From the NCBI GenBank assembly GCA_016188705.1, contig JACPHH010000006.1:1-62913 (forward strand): DNA of 62,913 bases. Direction: 5' to 3'. Position numbers and translations under genes: made by a program. Source of the stretch: Candidatus Peregrinibacteria bacterium. Its GTDB lineage: Bacteria; Patescibacteriota; Gracilibacteria; UBA1369; JACRIC01. This document shows, in pieces, positions 34,678-42,651 of the stretch; positions within the stretch are counted from its first letter, which is position 1, and the number at the start of each line of letters is the position of its first letter. The notes beneath the pieces are model-generated. The model was not told where the DNA came from and ran no database searches. It worked only from the letters and a program-made list of their open reading frames with translations.

Positions 34678-35824
34678 AATACGAAATCTGTTTTTTTAAT
34701 AATTTTTTACCAAGAGGAAGCGATTTTAATGTTTTCATGATTCGTTGACCCGCTTTTCCATCACCCCAAGGGTTTTTCATGTTTTTTATTTTTTTTAAAT
34801 ACTCTTCATCGTAGAGCGCTTGATGCATCGCTTTCATAATAGATTGTTCGGAGTGATCAACATGAATAACGTTGGCTCCGTGCAAACGTCCAGATTGCCG
34901 AGTCCCAATATTTACCACGGGTGTTTTAAAAGAACCTGACTCAATCATTGAAGCGCTGCTGTTTCCCACCCAAACGGCGGCATGTTTTTCCAAACTCAGA
35001 AAAACGGTATATTCCAAATTTTTATATATTCGAAAAAGTGGATTTTTTTTCTCACGCTCTATTACTTCAATTATTGCTTTATTGCCTGGGTCCGCGTTTG
35101 GATAAATAACCGCCGTTGGCAGTTTACATGATTTTATCGCGTCGATCGTTTGCTCCATCTGCCAGCCCGCTTTCTCTATCTCTTCGCTCGTAGGATGCTG
35201 TAAAAGCAAAATAAATGGCTGGTTGTCATCAAATTTCAGCATGGAATAGACCTCATCCTTTGTCATCAGTTTTTGATGAGTGATTACATCCAAAGCCGGC
35301 GCGCCAATAACCTGTATCCGCCATTTTTCTTCACCCATGCGTTCAATTCTTTTCGCCGCCTCTTTGGTAGCGGGAAAATGAAAGTGTGAGAGTTTCGTGA
35401 TCGCGTGTCTTACAATTTCATCGACCGTAGCGGTTTTATCACCGCCATGAATATGACAGCTTGGAATGCCCAAATAGAGTGAAACGAGCGCCAGACTCAG
35501 CACTTCCGGCCTGTCGCCGATGGTTAATACAAAGTCCGGTCGATCGCGAGTGAATTCAATGGTAATCTTTTTTATAAGCTCGGCCATGAAACGCGTAACA
35601 GCCGTTTCATCATCGGATTCAAATCGAACATCAATACGTCGAGCGTCGGGAAAACTTTTTTGAACCATGCTCGCTGTTTGACCATATTCCGGCATGAGGT
35701 GCATACCTGTATAATAGAGTTCTAATTTAAGCTGAGGATCTTTTTGAATGTTTTGAAGAATAGGGAGCATGAGTCCATACTCAGCGCGAGTAGCCGTAAC
35801 ATACGCGATTTTTCTTTTTTTCAT
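34676..35824 (-). CDS. neuC: Hydrolysing UDP-GlcNAc 2-epimerase (NeuC/LegG type), copy 2
   Basis: 382 aa. AYVTATRAEYGLMLPIL at the N-terminus, LTIGDRPEVLSLALVS, IHGGD and VGNSSASMIESGSF: all features of NeuC/LegG hydrolysing epimerases. It lies 5 bp after the fused neuA-neuB gene, so its product (a mannosamine-type sugar) would be the direct substrate of the synthase. The copy at 25418 shares the same layout but has ITGIRADYG and SSAILEAP, so the two are clearly diverged paralogues rather than a recent duplication. Confidence 0.9.
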   Translation of the reverse strand: MKKRKIAYVTATRAEYGLMLPILQNIQKDPQLKLELYYTGMHLMPEYGQTASMVQKSFPDARRIDVRFESDDETAVTRFMAELIKKITIEFTRDRPDFVLTIGDRPEVLSLALVSLYLGIPSCHIHGGDKTATVDEIVRHAITKLSHFHFPATKEAAKRIERMGEEKWRIQVIGAPALDVITHQKLMTKDEVYSMLKFDDNQPFILLLQHPTSEEIEKAGWQMEQTIDAIKSCKLPTAVIYPNADPGNKAIIEVIEREKKNPLFRIYKNLEYTVFLSLEKHAAVWVGNSSASMIESGSFKTPVVNIGTRQSGRLHGANVIHVDHSEQSIMKAMHQALYDEEYLKKIKNMKNPWGDGKAGQRIMKTLKSLPLGKKLLKKQISY

Positions 35825-35829
35825 ACTTT

Positions 35830-37587
35830 TTAGACAAAATCATCTAAACGAATTTGCTCATCCTTTTTATAATCTTTTTTGGCGGTTTTTCCTATAATTT
35901 TTTCATAATGTATAGGAGAAAGACCGTCCGCTGGCCTTTTCGCTTCGATATCGTTAAATGAGATCAGAGCGCCTTTTTTAAAATTTTTCGCGGCCACGAT
36001 GCTTCTGCGAGCTATTGGAAGAGTGAATTTTTTTTCATCAACGGTCGCTTCTTTCGCGGAATTTCCCATCATGAGAGATGCTTGTCTTATGGCTTTTACT
36101 CTTTCTTTTGCTTCTTCAGGATTCGCTGAAGCTCTATGATCCGGACCCGGTAAATTTTTATCAAGCGTGAAATGAAATTCATAAAGCGCCGCTCCGAGCG
36201 TTGTTGCCATAATAGCAGCGGTAAGCCCTTCCGTATGGTCCGAGTAACCAACTGGCACGTCGAGTTCCCGCATGAGTGTTTTCATCGCAGCCATATTCAC
36301 GTCGACTGGAGGACAGGGATAATTACTCGTGCAATGCAACACAATTATCTGATGATTGCCTTTTGATTTAATGAATTCAACCGCGTCTTTTACTTCATCG
36401 AGTGTCGCCATGCCTGTCGCGAGTATAATGGGCTTTCCCGTTCGCGCGATTTTATCAAGAAGAATATAATGAGTCAAATCACCCGATCCTATTTTATGAG
36501 CTGGAACGCCTAAATATTCCAAAAAATCAACGCTTTCTTTCCCTCCATGAGGCGTGGATAAAAAAAGAATTTGTTTTTCCTTGCAACGCTCCATAATCGG
36601 TGGATAGAAATTTTCCGGCAGTTCCAGGTCTTTTAACATCTCTCTTTGAGTTTTTTCAAAGCCTAAATTTCTTTTCTGATATTCCGCCATGTCTCCTTTT
36701 TCGGTTACTACTTGCTCGGCTTTAAATGTTTGAAATTTTATGGCATCGGCTCCGATTTCCGCGGCCAGATCGACAAGCGCGATTGCTTTTTCCAAATCGC
36801 CGTTGTGATTGACTCCGGCTTCGGCAATCACAAAAACTCTTTTCCCTTCATTGATTTCATAATTTCTGATAACAATAGATTTTTTGGATGTATTTTTTTG
36901 CTTTATTAAAAAGTTGGCGAGATCAAAATCTTCCTGCGTATCGACATCAACCGAATCAGCTCGTTTCATCAAATAATAACCAAGTTTTTTCGGATAAAAA
37001 GTCTTTTCTTTGAAAAGAATATCCGATTTAATGATATACATTGCTCCATTTGGCACTAAACATTGCGTCGAAACCGTAAAAGAATTTTCCATTTTCAAAG
37101 CATTCTCCAAAAATCCCGAAGCGCCGACGGCATGAATCCAGTCAGGCTTTTTATCCCATGCATAAAAAGAATTCATTGCGTCCAAATGATCATTACCCAT
37201 CATTTGCTCAATGGCCTCATCGAGATGCTCAGCGGTTCTTAGTGGCGAAGTTGGCTGAAGCAAGGTAATAAAGTCGTATTCTTTTTTTTCATTATCCTTG
37301 AGCCATTTGAGAACATGGAATACGGCATCAATGGAGCTGGCTGTATCAGACGCAAGTTCGTCAGGTCTTTTAAAAGGTGTTTCGGCGCCATATTTTTTAG
37401 ACACAGAAGCGATTTCTTCCGAATCAGTGGAAACGATGACACGATCAATGTATTTCGATTTTTTCGCGGCTTCAATCGTCCACGCGATCATTGGTTTTCC
37501 TCCGATCCATTTCACGTTTTTACCAGGAAGGCGTTTTGAACCTCCTCGAGCCAAAATCAGAGCTAGTATTGATTGTTTTTCGTACAT
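35830..37587 (-). CDS. neuA-neuB: Fused CMP-nonulosonate cytidylyltransferase/nonulosonate synthase
   Basis: 585 aa bifunctional protein. Residues 1-235 are a CMP-sialic acid synthetase (NeuA/LegF type): ALILARGGSKRLPGKN binds CTP and LLQPTSPLRT follows. A short linker leads to a NeuB/LegI synthase from about residue 250: VIAEAGVNHNGDLEKA, DAIKFQTF, VGYSDHTEG and FTLDKNLPGPDH, with a C-terminal SAF (antifreeze-like) domain from about residue 525. NeuB condenses a mannosamine-type sugar with phosphoenolpyruvate; NeuA then activates the product with CTP. The usual arrangement is two separate genes. It is the first gene of the operon, which makes legionaminic or a related acid. Confidence 0.92.
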   Translation of the reverse strand: MYEKQSILALILARGGSKRLPGKNVKWIGGKPMIAWTIEAAKKSKYIDRVIVSTDSEEIASVSKKYGAETPFKRPDELASDTASSIDAVFHVLKWLKDNEKKEYDFITLLQPTSPLRTAEHLDEAIEQMMGNDHLDAMNSFYAWDKKPDWIHAVGASGFLENALKMENSFTVSTQCLVPNGAMYIIKSDILFKEKTFYPKKLGYYLMKRADSVDVDTQEDFDLANFLIKQKNTSKKSIVIRNYEINEGKRVFVIAEAGVNHNGDLEKAIALVDLAAEIGADAIKFQTFKAEQVVTEKGDMAEYQKRNLGFEKTQREMLKDLELPENFYPPIMERCKEKQILFLSTPHGGKESVDFLEYLGVPAHKIGSGDLTHYILLDKIARTGKPIILATGMATLDEVKDAVEFIKSKGNHQIIVLHCTSNYPCPPVDVNMAAMKTLMRELDVPVGYSDHTEGLTAAIMATTLGAALYEFHFTLDKNLPGPDHRASANPEEAKERVKAIRQASLMMGNSAKEATVDEKKFTLPIARRSIVAAKNFKKGALISFNDIEAKRPADGLSPIHYEKIIGKTAKKDYKKDEQIRLDDFV

Positions 37588-37765
37588 ATATTTAGATAAT
37601 TTTTTGTATATGAGTTCGAATTTTTTATTTTTTTAAAAAAAATCTTTAAGTCAAACAATATTTAATATTTTTTCGCAAGCTTTTTCCTCCATAAATTACT
37701 TGTCAATGTCCTATGATTTAGCCATAATATCAACGCGTTGATTATTAAACTGTCGATTATGGCAC

Positions 37766-37803
37766 AATTTCGTTACGAAGTTACGTTTTTCTTAAGGCTC
37801 CCT
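37766..37803 (+). repeat. Palindromic element, right-end fragment
   Basis: AATTTCGTTACGAAGTTACG then TTTTTCTTAAGGCTCCC, matching the right arm in its CTTAAG variant. It lies in the 246-bp divergent spacer (37588-37833), which otherwise is AT-rich and must carry the promoters of the nonulosonate operon and of the small membrane protein. Confidence 0.8.
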
Positions 37804-37833
37804 TAATAAAAAAATCTCATTTACTATATCCCA

Positions 37834-38379
37834 ATGAAATCAGAAAATAAAGTACTATGGTCCGTAATAACACTTTGTATACTCATTTTTTCATTTTGGT
37901 TGTACAAACTATCCGGATCCAAAAATTTGATGAATATCGTGTATGATATTAAACAAGAGTCTGTCGTTCCATTTACTCTTAAATCGAATGGTGTATTTCC
38001 GAGCGTATCTCCTCATAAAATAGCTCTTAAAAAAAATACTTCTTATCTTATGTCAACTATTGTTTCTGGAACGCCCGAAATACGACTTGATTTTTTCGGC
38101 ACGGATTATGATTCGGCAGAGCAAGAATTGATTATTCCTGAAGGAACAAAAGGAAGTTACTATTTTGAAGGTTTGGTAAATTCATATGATGTTTCTGAAG
38201 GTGACAAATATTTTAGAGCATTTTATACAAATAATAACGATATAATTATTCATGATCTTATGCTGTATGAAGTTGGAATAAAAAATAAACTGGCTCTTTA
38301 TTTATCAATAATTCTATTCGTTTTTTCGATTATTTTCCTGAGTAAGATTGTTTATAAAAAATTCGCTCAAACAAATTAA
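37834..38379 (+). CDS. Hypothetical two-TM membrane protein
   Basis: 181 aa, function not recognised. Hydrophobic segments at residues about 9-27 (VITLCILIFSFWLY) and 152-172 (LYLSIILFVFSIIFL) flank a soluble beta-rich domain of about 120 residues. The arrangement predicts a bitopic hairpin with the central domain outside the membrane, and a short basic tail (KIVYKKFAQTN) in the cytoplasm. It is an isolated plus-strand gene between two minus-strand glycan operons. A role in glycan assembly or export is possible by location only. Confidence 0.65.
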   Translation: MKSENKVLWSVITLCILIFSFWLYKLSGSKNLMNIVYDIKQESVVPFTLKSNGVFPSVSPHKIALKKNTSYLMSTIVSGTPEIRLDFFGTDYDSAEQELIIPEGTKGSYYFEGLVNSYDVSEGDKYFRAFYTNNNDIIIHDLMLYEVGIKNKLALYLSIILFVFSIIFLSKIVYKKFAQTN

Positions 38380-38465
38380 TTTCCTTTTTTTAGAATAGAA
38401 GAAAAAACACAATAGAATCAGTAAATAATTCTCTTTGAAAATTAAAGGGGAAGTTTTATAAGTAC

Positions 38466-39311
38466 TCATTTCCGTCCTCGTATTTTTTCGAGTTCTTCTT
38501 CAATGGGATAGTTTATTAAAACGGCTTTTCTAGCGCCATGAAATACAAACATGCTTCCCGCGGCTACGGCGGACGCATGACCTTCCACAATTCCATCTCT
38601 CAAATCGCTTATCGAGCCCGCTCCGCCACAAGCGATGATGGGAATTCGCGAGTTTTCAGCAACTTTTCGAATAATATCAAGATCATACCCCTCCATGGTT
38701 CCATCCCGATCAATGGAATTTAAGAGGATTTCACCCGCGCCTTTTTCTTCAACAAGGCGAATAACCTTTGCAAGATCATCTGAAAAAACTTTGGTTCCGC
38801 AATGAATATAAACATCATATGATTCCTTAGGAATCTCTGAAAAACACACCTTCGCTCGAATTTTTGCATTTTCGTTTCCGAAATTACGTTTTTCAGAGGT
38901 TCCTCCATTATTTTTTTTAATATCCACGGAAACCACGATGCTTTGCCGACCGAAAATTTCTGATGCTTCTTTTATCAAATCAGGATTTTCCAAAGCAGAG
39001 GTATTCAGGCACACTTTTTCCGCTCCGGATGATAAAATATCCCGAATTTGCGAAACATTTTGAATACCGCCGCCCACTCCAAACGGCATGAGGCATTGAT
39101 CGGCAATTTTTTGTATCAAATCGAGATCAGGAATTCTTTTTTCTTGCGTCGCCAAAATGTCCAAAAATAAAAGTTCGTCCACCTCCATGGTATTGAAAAT
39201 CTGGACCGCGTTTATCGGATCGCCGATATATCGATGATCTTTAAACTTTACTCCTTTTACGAGACCTTTTCCTTTGAGTAATAAACAAGGGATGACTCTT
39301 GGTAATAGCAT
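38466..39311 (-). CDS. hisF: HisF-like synthase subunit, copy 2, with in-frame element
   Basis: 281 aa HisF-family barrel: FGVGGGIQNVSQ, VCLNTSALENP, ILLNSIDRDGTMEGYD, IACGGAG. The first catalytic Asp of HisF is replaced (PCLLLKG, Leu where Asp is expected), while the second is kept (VSVDIKK). Right after that strand, about 25 residues starting GTSEKRNF and ending CFSEIP are encoded by a 76-bp palindromic element (38829-38904); HisF1 lacks them. They fall in the loop after the strand bearing the second Asp. The gene is 2 bp from hisH2 and next to amidotransferase 2, so a role in channelling ammonia to sugar amidation is inferred. Confidence 0.87.
   Translation of the reverse strand: MLLPRVIPCLLLKGKGLVKGVKFKDHRYIGDPINAVQIFNTMEVDELLFLDILATQEKRIPDLDLIQKIADQCLMPFGVGGGIQNVSQIRDILSSGAEKVCLNTSALENPDLIKEASEIFGRQSIVVSVDIKKNNGGTSEKRNFGNENAKIRAKVCFSEIPKESYDVYIHCGTKVFSDDLAKVIRLVEEKGAGEILLNSIDRDGTMEGYDLDIIRKVAENSRIPIIACGGAGSISDLRDGIVEGHASAVAAGSMFVFHGARKAVLINYPIEEELEKIRGRK
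38829..38904 (-). repeat. Palindromic element, internally deleted, inside hisF2
   Basis: 76 bp: AGGAATCTCTGAAAAACAC on one end, TACGTTTTTCAGAGGTTCCT on the other, with the GCTCGAATTTTTGCATTTTC arm segment between. The centre is missing. On the coding strand it is open in the gene's frame and encodes the GTSEKR...ENAKIRAK peptide that also occurs in the glycosyltransferase at 4889. Confidence 0.92.
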
Positions 39312-39313
39312 TT

Positions 39314-40144
39314 TTACGTGTAATCGATAAAATTTTTATATATTTCAAGTCCGGTCAGATGGCTTTTTTCAGGGTGGAATTGGGTTCCGTACATATTGTC
39401 TCTTTTTATAATGGATGGAAAATCGTAGCCATAGGATGTTGTCGCGATAACGTACTCTTCCTCCAACTCATCAAAATGGTACGAATGCGTAAAATAAAAC
39501 CGCGTTGATCGCGAAATTCCCTTAATGAGAGATGAATCCTTCCTGATATCAATGGTATTCCAACCAACATGAGGAATACTGAGCTTTTTTGCCATACGCT
39601 TAAGCACCTGAGGCTTATCATCGCTGAATTCCTGAAACCTATCATCGCTGAACTTCTGAAACCTATCATCGCTGAACTTCTGAAACCTATCATCACTGAA
39701 CTTCTGAAACCTATCATCACTGAACTTCTGAAACCTATCATCACTGAACTCCTGAATCCTGTCATCACTTGATTCCTGAGATACATCATCGCTGAACTCC
39801 TGAGATTTATCATCGAAATGGAAACGCACGATTTTTCCTTTTATCCAGCCAAGTCCCGCGACATTTCCCTCCTCGCTCCACTCCGAGAAGAGCTGCATGC
39901 CCAAACACACTCCAAGTATCGGAGTTTTTTCTTCAAGGACTTTCGTATTGAGAACAGGCAGCAACCCGTATTCTTTTATATTTTTCATACCTTGTCCAAA
40001 ATGACCAACTCCCGGAAAAATGAGTTTTTCAGCGCTTTTTATATCTTCAACTTTCGATGAAATGACGGCCTTCACTTTTATCATTTCAAGTTTTTTCAAA
40101 ATGGACCTCAAATTTCCCATCCCGTAATCAACGATAACGATCAT
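39314..40144 (-). CDS. hisH: HisH-like glutamine amidotransferase, copy 2, with repeat insert
   Basis: 276 aa, against 200-212 for the family. Glutaminase motifs are intact: VDYGMGNLRSI, GVCLGMQLFSEWSEEG with the catalytic cysteine and TQFHPEKSH with the His/Glu pair. The extra length is a run of about nine 8-residue units (consensus SDDRFQKF) inserted before KLSIPHVGW, at a loop where HisH1 has a short connection. The gene overlaps amidotransferase 2 by 4 bp and precedes hisF2 by 2 bp, so all three are coupled. Whether the acidic repeat affects pairing with HisF2 is unknown. Confidence 0.88.
   Translation of the reverse strand: MIVIVDYGMGNLRSILKKLEMIKVKAVISSKVEDIKSAEKLIFPGVGHFGQGMKNIKEYGLLPVLNTKVLEEKTPILGVCLGMQLFSEWSEEGNVAGLGWIKGKIVRFHFDDKSQEFSDDVSQESSDDRIQEFSDDRFQKFSDDRFQKFSDDRFQKFSDDRFQKFSDDRFQEFSDDKPQVLKRMAKKLSIPHVGWNTIDIRKDSSLIKGISRSTRFYFTHSYHFDELEEEYVIATTSYGYDFPSIIKRDNMYGTQFHPEKSHLTGLEIYKNFIDYT
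39608..39818 (-). repeat. 24-bp in-frame tandem repeat in hisH2
   Basis: About 8.7 units of 24 bp, four of them nearly identical (plus-strand ATCATCGCTGAACTTCTGAA and variants). Outer units diverge more, as expected if the centre expands most recently. Units are contiguous with no spacers and encode 8 residues each. Confidence 0.92.
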
Positions 40145-41331
40145 TTAAAATATTTAAAATAGATGATTTCCGGTATAAATCCGAATTTAAAACCGATATA
40201 AATTGGCAATTTTAAGGCTTTTAACAGAGGATAATAGGTTTTATAATCATGAAAACTTTTTCGTTCATTTTTCATAATCGCGTCAAATTCTTCGCGGGAT
40301 AAACCCAATTTTTCCAACACGTATTCAATGAGATCTTCTTCGTAAGGATACTCCGTTGCCCCCATTTCGCTTAAAGCTTGTTCCCGCGTCATCATTCCAC
40401 TCCTGATGAAAGCGGCGTATTCAAGTTTCCTTTTGTCGATATTGAATTTTTTTGGCAAATAGTATGACTGGAAAAATTTCGTAAAAAGCGATTCGTGATG
40501 GTGTCCGCCGTAATATCTCCAGTCAAGTTCTTCTTCAAGGAGTTTTTTCGCTTTCAATTTGTCATACTGAAAATAATTCATAAAAGGAATGCATTTTATT
40601 CCTTTGATTACGCGGTAATAAAATAAGCTTCCCAAAGTGATATTCGGGAAACTCGTTATCTTTTTTTGACCGAATTTTTCATGAACGCTATTTACATATT
40701 TTCCTTCCATGTACGTCCAAGTCACTGGAACGATTCCCTCATTGCGGAAAGAATGCCCGAAGAAGACATATTTGATATTTTCTTTAGCCGCCACGTCATG
40801 TAAGACGGCGTGAATGGCGACATCAGTTGGAATTTCCGCGTCCGACACTGAAGCCTTCAGAAAAGCAATCTGCAGATCCTTAAATTCTTCCCAATCCGCG
40901 ACCACGGTTTCCAAATCAATATTCAATTTTTTGGTGGAATTTTGAATATTTCTTACGGCAATTTCCGAATTCCAGCCATTGTCAAAATGCACCGCCAAAG
41001 GCCGCAGTCCCGCCTTCACGGCAAGATAAAGCATATAGGTGCTGTCGGTTCCGCCGCTTGTTCCTATAACGCAGTCATAACGATTATTTTTCCCGTTTTT
41101 TTTAATTTTTCGAATAAGCTTTTCGCGATTTTTTTCACCCTGTTCGTTCAGTGGATACATTTTTTCCATCAAATCGTGCATTTTGCAAAACTGGCAGACG
41201 CCGTTTTCATCAAAAACTATTTCCGGAATAGTTGTATCACAGACACACCTCGTACAAATGATTAAAGGAATTCCCTCATTTTTATCATAGAAATGGCATT
41301 TTTCAGATGTTCCTCTTGCTGTCTTTTCCAT
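40141..41331 (-). CDS. N-acetyl sugar amidotransferase (WbpG-like), copy 2
   Basis: 396 aa. Zinc-type cysteines CTRCVCDTT and CQFC, then the PP-loop IGTSGGTDSTYML, in which Thr replaces the Lys of the usual SGGKDS. It is the partner of HisH2 and HisF2 and first in the three-gene unit. The reaction is ATP-dependent conversion of an acetamido to an acetamidino group. The first 20 residues (MEKTARGTSEKCHF) come from a palindromic-element end at 41294-41314; the family normally starts just before the first cysteine pair. Copy 1 at 17411 has the canonical SGGKDS loop, so the two copies are old paralogues. Confidence 0.87.
   Translation of the reverse strand: MEKTARGTSEKCHFYDKNEGIPLIICTRCVCDTTIPEIVFDENGVCQFCKMHDLMEKMYPLNEQGEKNREKLIRKIKKNGKNNRYDCVIGTSGGTDSTYMLYLAVKAGLRPLAVHFDNGWNSEIAVRNIQNSTKKLNIDLETVVADWEEFKDLQIAFLKASVSDAEIPTDVAIHAVLHDVAAKENIKYVFFGHSFRNEGIVPVTWTYMEGKYVNSVHEKFGQKKITSFPNITLGSLFYYRVIKGIKCIPFMNYFQYDKLKAKKLLEEELDWRYYGGHHHESLFTKFFQSYYLPKKFNIDKRKLEYAAFIRSGMMTREQALSEMGATEYPYEEDLIEYVLEKLGLSREEFDAIMKNERKSFHDYKTYYPLLKALKLPIYIGFKFGFIPEIIYFKYFK
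41294..41314 (-). repeat. Palindromic element end inside amidotransferase N-terminus
   Basis: TGGCATTTTTCAGATGTTCC plus T on the plus strand. On the coding strand it reads AGGAACATCTGAAAAATGCC and encodes GTSEKC in the common frame. Confidence 0.78.
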
Positions 41332-41363
41332 ATATTTTCGTAATGAGAAGGAATAGTCGATAC

Positions 41364-41497
41364 GTAGTACTTGCCCACCGCTGTTGCTTTTTATTCAGAT
41401 AGCAATGTGATCGGGGACTCCATTTTCGCTACGCTTCGCTATGCGCTCAAATGGCAGTCCCCGCCCACATTGCTTCAAAAAAGCCGTGGGCAGTTAC
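41364..41497 (+). mobile_element. Hairpin MITE, copy B
   Basis: Core termini GTACTTGCCCACC and GTGGGCAGTTAC, with inner arms around the loop CGCTACGCTTCGCTATGCG as in the other copies. It is flanked by perfect 8-bp direct repeats GTCGATAC at 41356-41363 and 41498-41505, with three extra bases (GTA) at the left end. It fills most of the 199-bp spacer between amidotransferase 2 and the GT2 gene. Confidence 0.88.
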
Positions 41498-41530
41498 GTC
41501 GATACATATCAAAAAACCTCGACCATTATA

Positions 41531-42487
41531 TTACTTTCCTTCTTCCATATCAAAAAGCATGGCAAAGAGCAAAAACATGAAACCTGTAATCAGGAGCAAT
41601 GCGGCAAATATTGCCCTGGGAGCCGTTACTTCCCATCCTCCGTAAAAAAGTTTGTCTAGCACTAAATAAAGACTGATCAAAAAACCTATCGGAATGAGTA
41701 AAAAAGAGAGATAATAAAAAAATACGAGTGGATGAAAATTGAGATACAGATATTTAAAATTGAGCCTCCAAAAAAAATGTCGAATCAGCATGGGGGAAAC
41801 TTTTAAAACATAGCGGACACTTTTTATTTGAGATTGTTTTTCTCCAGGAAGATAAATAGCGGTTCTTGGCACGTCAATTATTTTAAAACTGTAGGCGTTG
41901 AGCCGTATTAAAAAATCCATCGGATACCCATAGCCCTTCCATGCCTTCCTCCAATCAACGATATCAATCGCCTGTTTCGTTATAGCGGTGTAGCCATCAA
42001 CAACATCCATGGTTTTGTAATATCCTGAGGCAATTTTCGTAAGAACCGTAATTATCCAGTTTCCCACCAGCCTTATTTTTGGCATTTTTTCCAAAGTATC
42101 TTCAATTCTGCTGAGTAAAAAACGATTTCCCTTGGAGTAATCGGCCTTCCCGTCAATAATCGGATCGATAAAATGCGTTACTTCGTTTAACGGCATCTGA
42201 TAATCTCCTCCAACCACGACCGTAATGTCATTATTTTCTTTGCTTGACCGAAGATAGCCCGTAATAATGGCTCCACCCGGACCTTGCTGATCTTTGTGGA
42301 TTATTAACTCAATTCGTTTATCTTTTTCTGCGCACGAAAGAATAATCTGATTTTGCTTGTCAGCGCTTTTATCATCAACAACATATATTTTGTCAATTAT
42401 GTCCGGAACGTGTTCGAGCGTTGGCTTGATGAGCCTTTCTTCATTATGCGCCGGAATGACAAGGGCTATTTTCTTGTTTCTATACAT
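41531..42487 (-). CDS. GT2 glycosyltransferase with C-terminal membrane anchor
   Basis: 318 aa DPM1-like glycosyltransferase. GT-A motifs: ALVIPAHNEERLI, VVDDKSAD, the GGAIITGY segment and GGDYQMP at the metal-binding position; the catalytic region reads DVVDGYTAITKQA. Two hydrophobic helices follow at the C-terminus (about residues 245-275 and 285-312). Proteins of this type make polyprenyl-phosphate-linked sugars for membrane glycosyltransferases. The next gene upstream in the transcript (42647-44791) is such a membrane enzyme, so the pair may supply and use a lipid-linked sugar. Confidence 0.88.
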   Translation of the reverse strand: MYRNKKIALVIPAHNEERLIKPTLEHVPDIIDKIYVVDDKSADKQNQIILSCAEKDKRIELIIHKDQQGPGGAIITGYLRSSKENNDITVVVGGDYQMPLNEVTHFIDPIIDGKADYSKGNRFLLSRIEDTLEKMPKIRLVGNWIITVLTKIASGYYKTMDVVDGYTAITKQAIDIVDWRKAWKGYGYPMDFLIRLNAYSFKIIDVPRTAIYLPGEKQSQIKSVRYVLKVSPMLIRHFFWRLNFKYLYLNFHPLVFFYYLSFLLIPIGFLISLYLVLDKLFYGGWEVTAPRAIFAALLLITGFMFLLFAMLFDMEEGK

Positions 42488-42501
42488 AGGATTAGATTCA
42501 T

Positions 42502-42651
42502 TTATTTAATCTTAATAGAGACAACTTCAATACCAAGATTCCGTTCATCATCATTGATGCCAAATTCTTTAGGAATAAAAGTTGATGAATTAATTTTAAT
42601 TTCATTAATTTCTTTCATTTTTGGATCGATCGCGAAATAATAATCACTATC
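42502..42651 (-). pseudogene. Out-of-frame C-terminal end of the GT-C gene
   Basis: Directly past the stop of the membrane glycosyltransferase, shifting the frame by one base gives about 49 more codons (YYFAIDPKMKEINEI ... FIPKEFGINDDERN ... VVSIKIK) ending at TAA. The segment reads like the C-terminal lumenal tail of that protein, and GIND-x-R-x-LG endings are typical of this class. The break is at the GG of 42651-42652. It may be a real frameshift, programmed slippage or a sequencing error. Confidence 0.6.

Noticed and set aside
39608-39818. Regular 24-bp repeats resembling a CRISPR array
   Set aside because: Units are contiguous with no spacers, keep the reading frame of hisH2, and no cas genes are present.
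18687-40144. hisH/hisF copies as histidine biosynthesis genes
   Set aside because: No other his genes are nearby, both sets accompany sugar amidotransferases, and each HisF lacks one of the two catalytic aspartates.
42353-42640. 95-codon plus-strand open frame between the two membrane glycosyltransferase genes
   Set aside because: It is antisense to the GT2 start and to the out-of-frame tail of the GT-C gene, which explains the sequence better.
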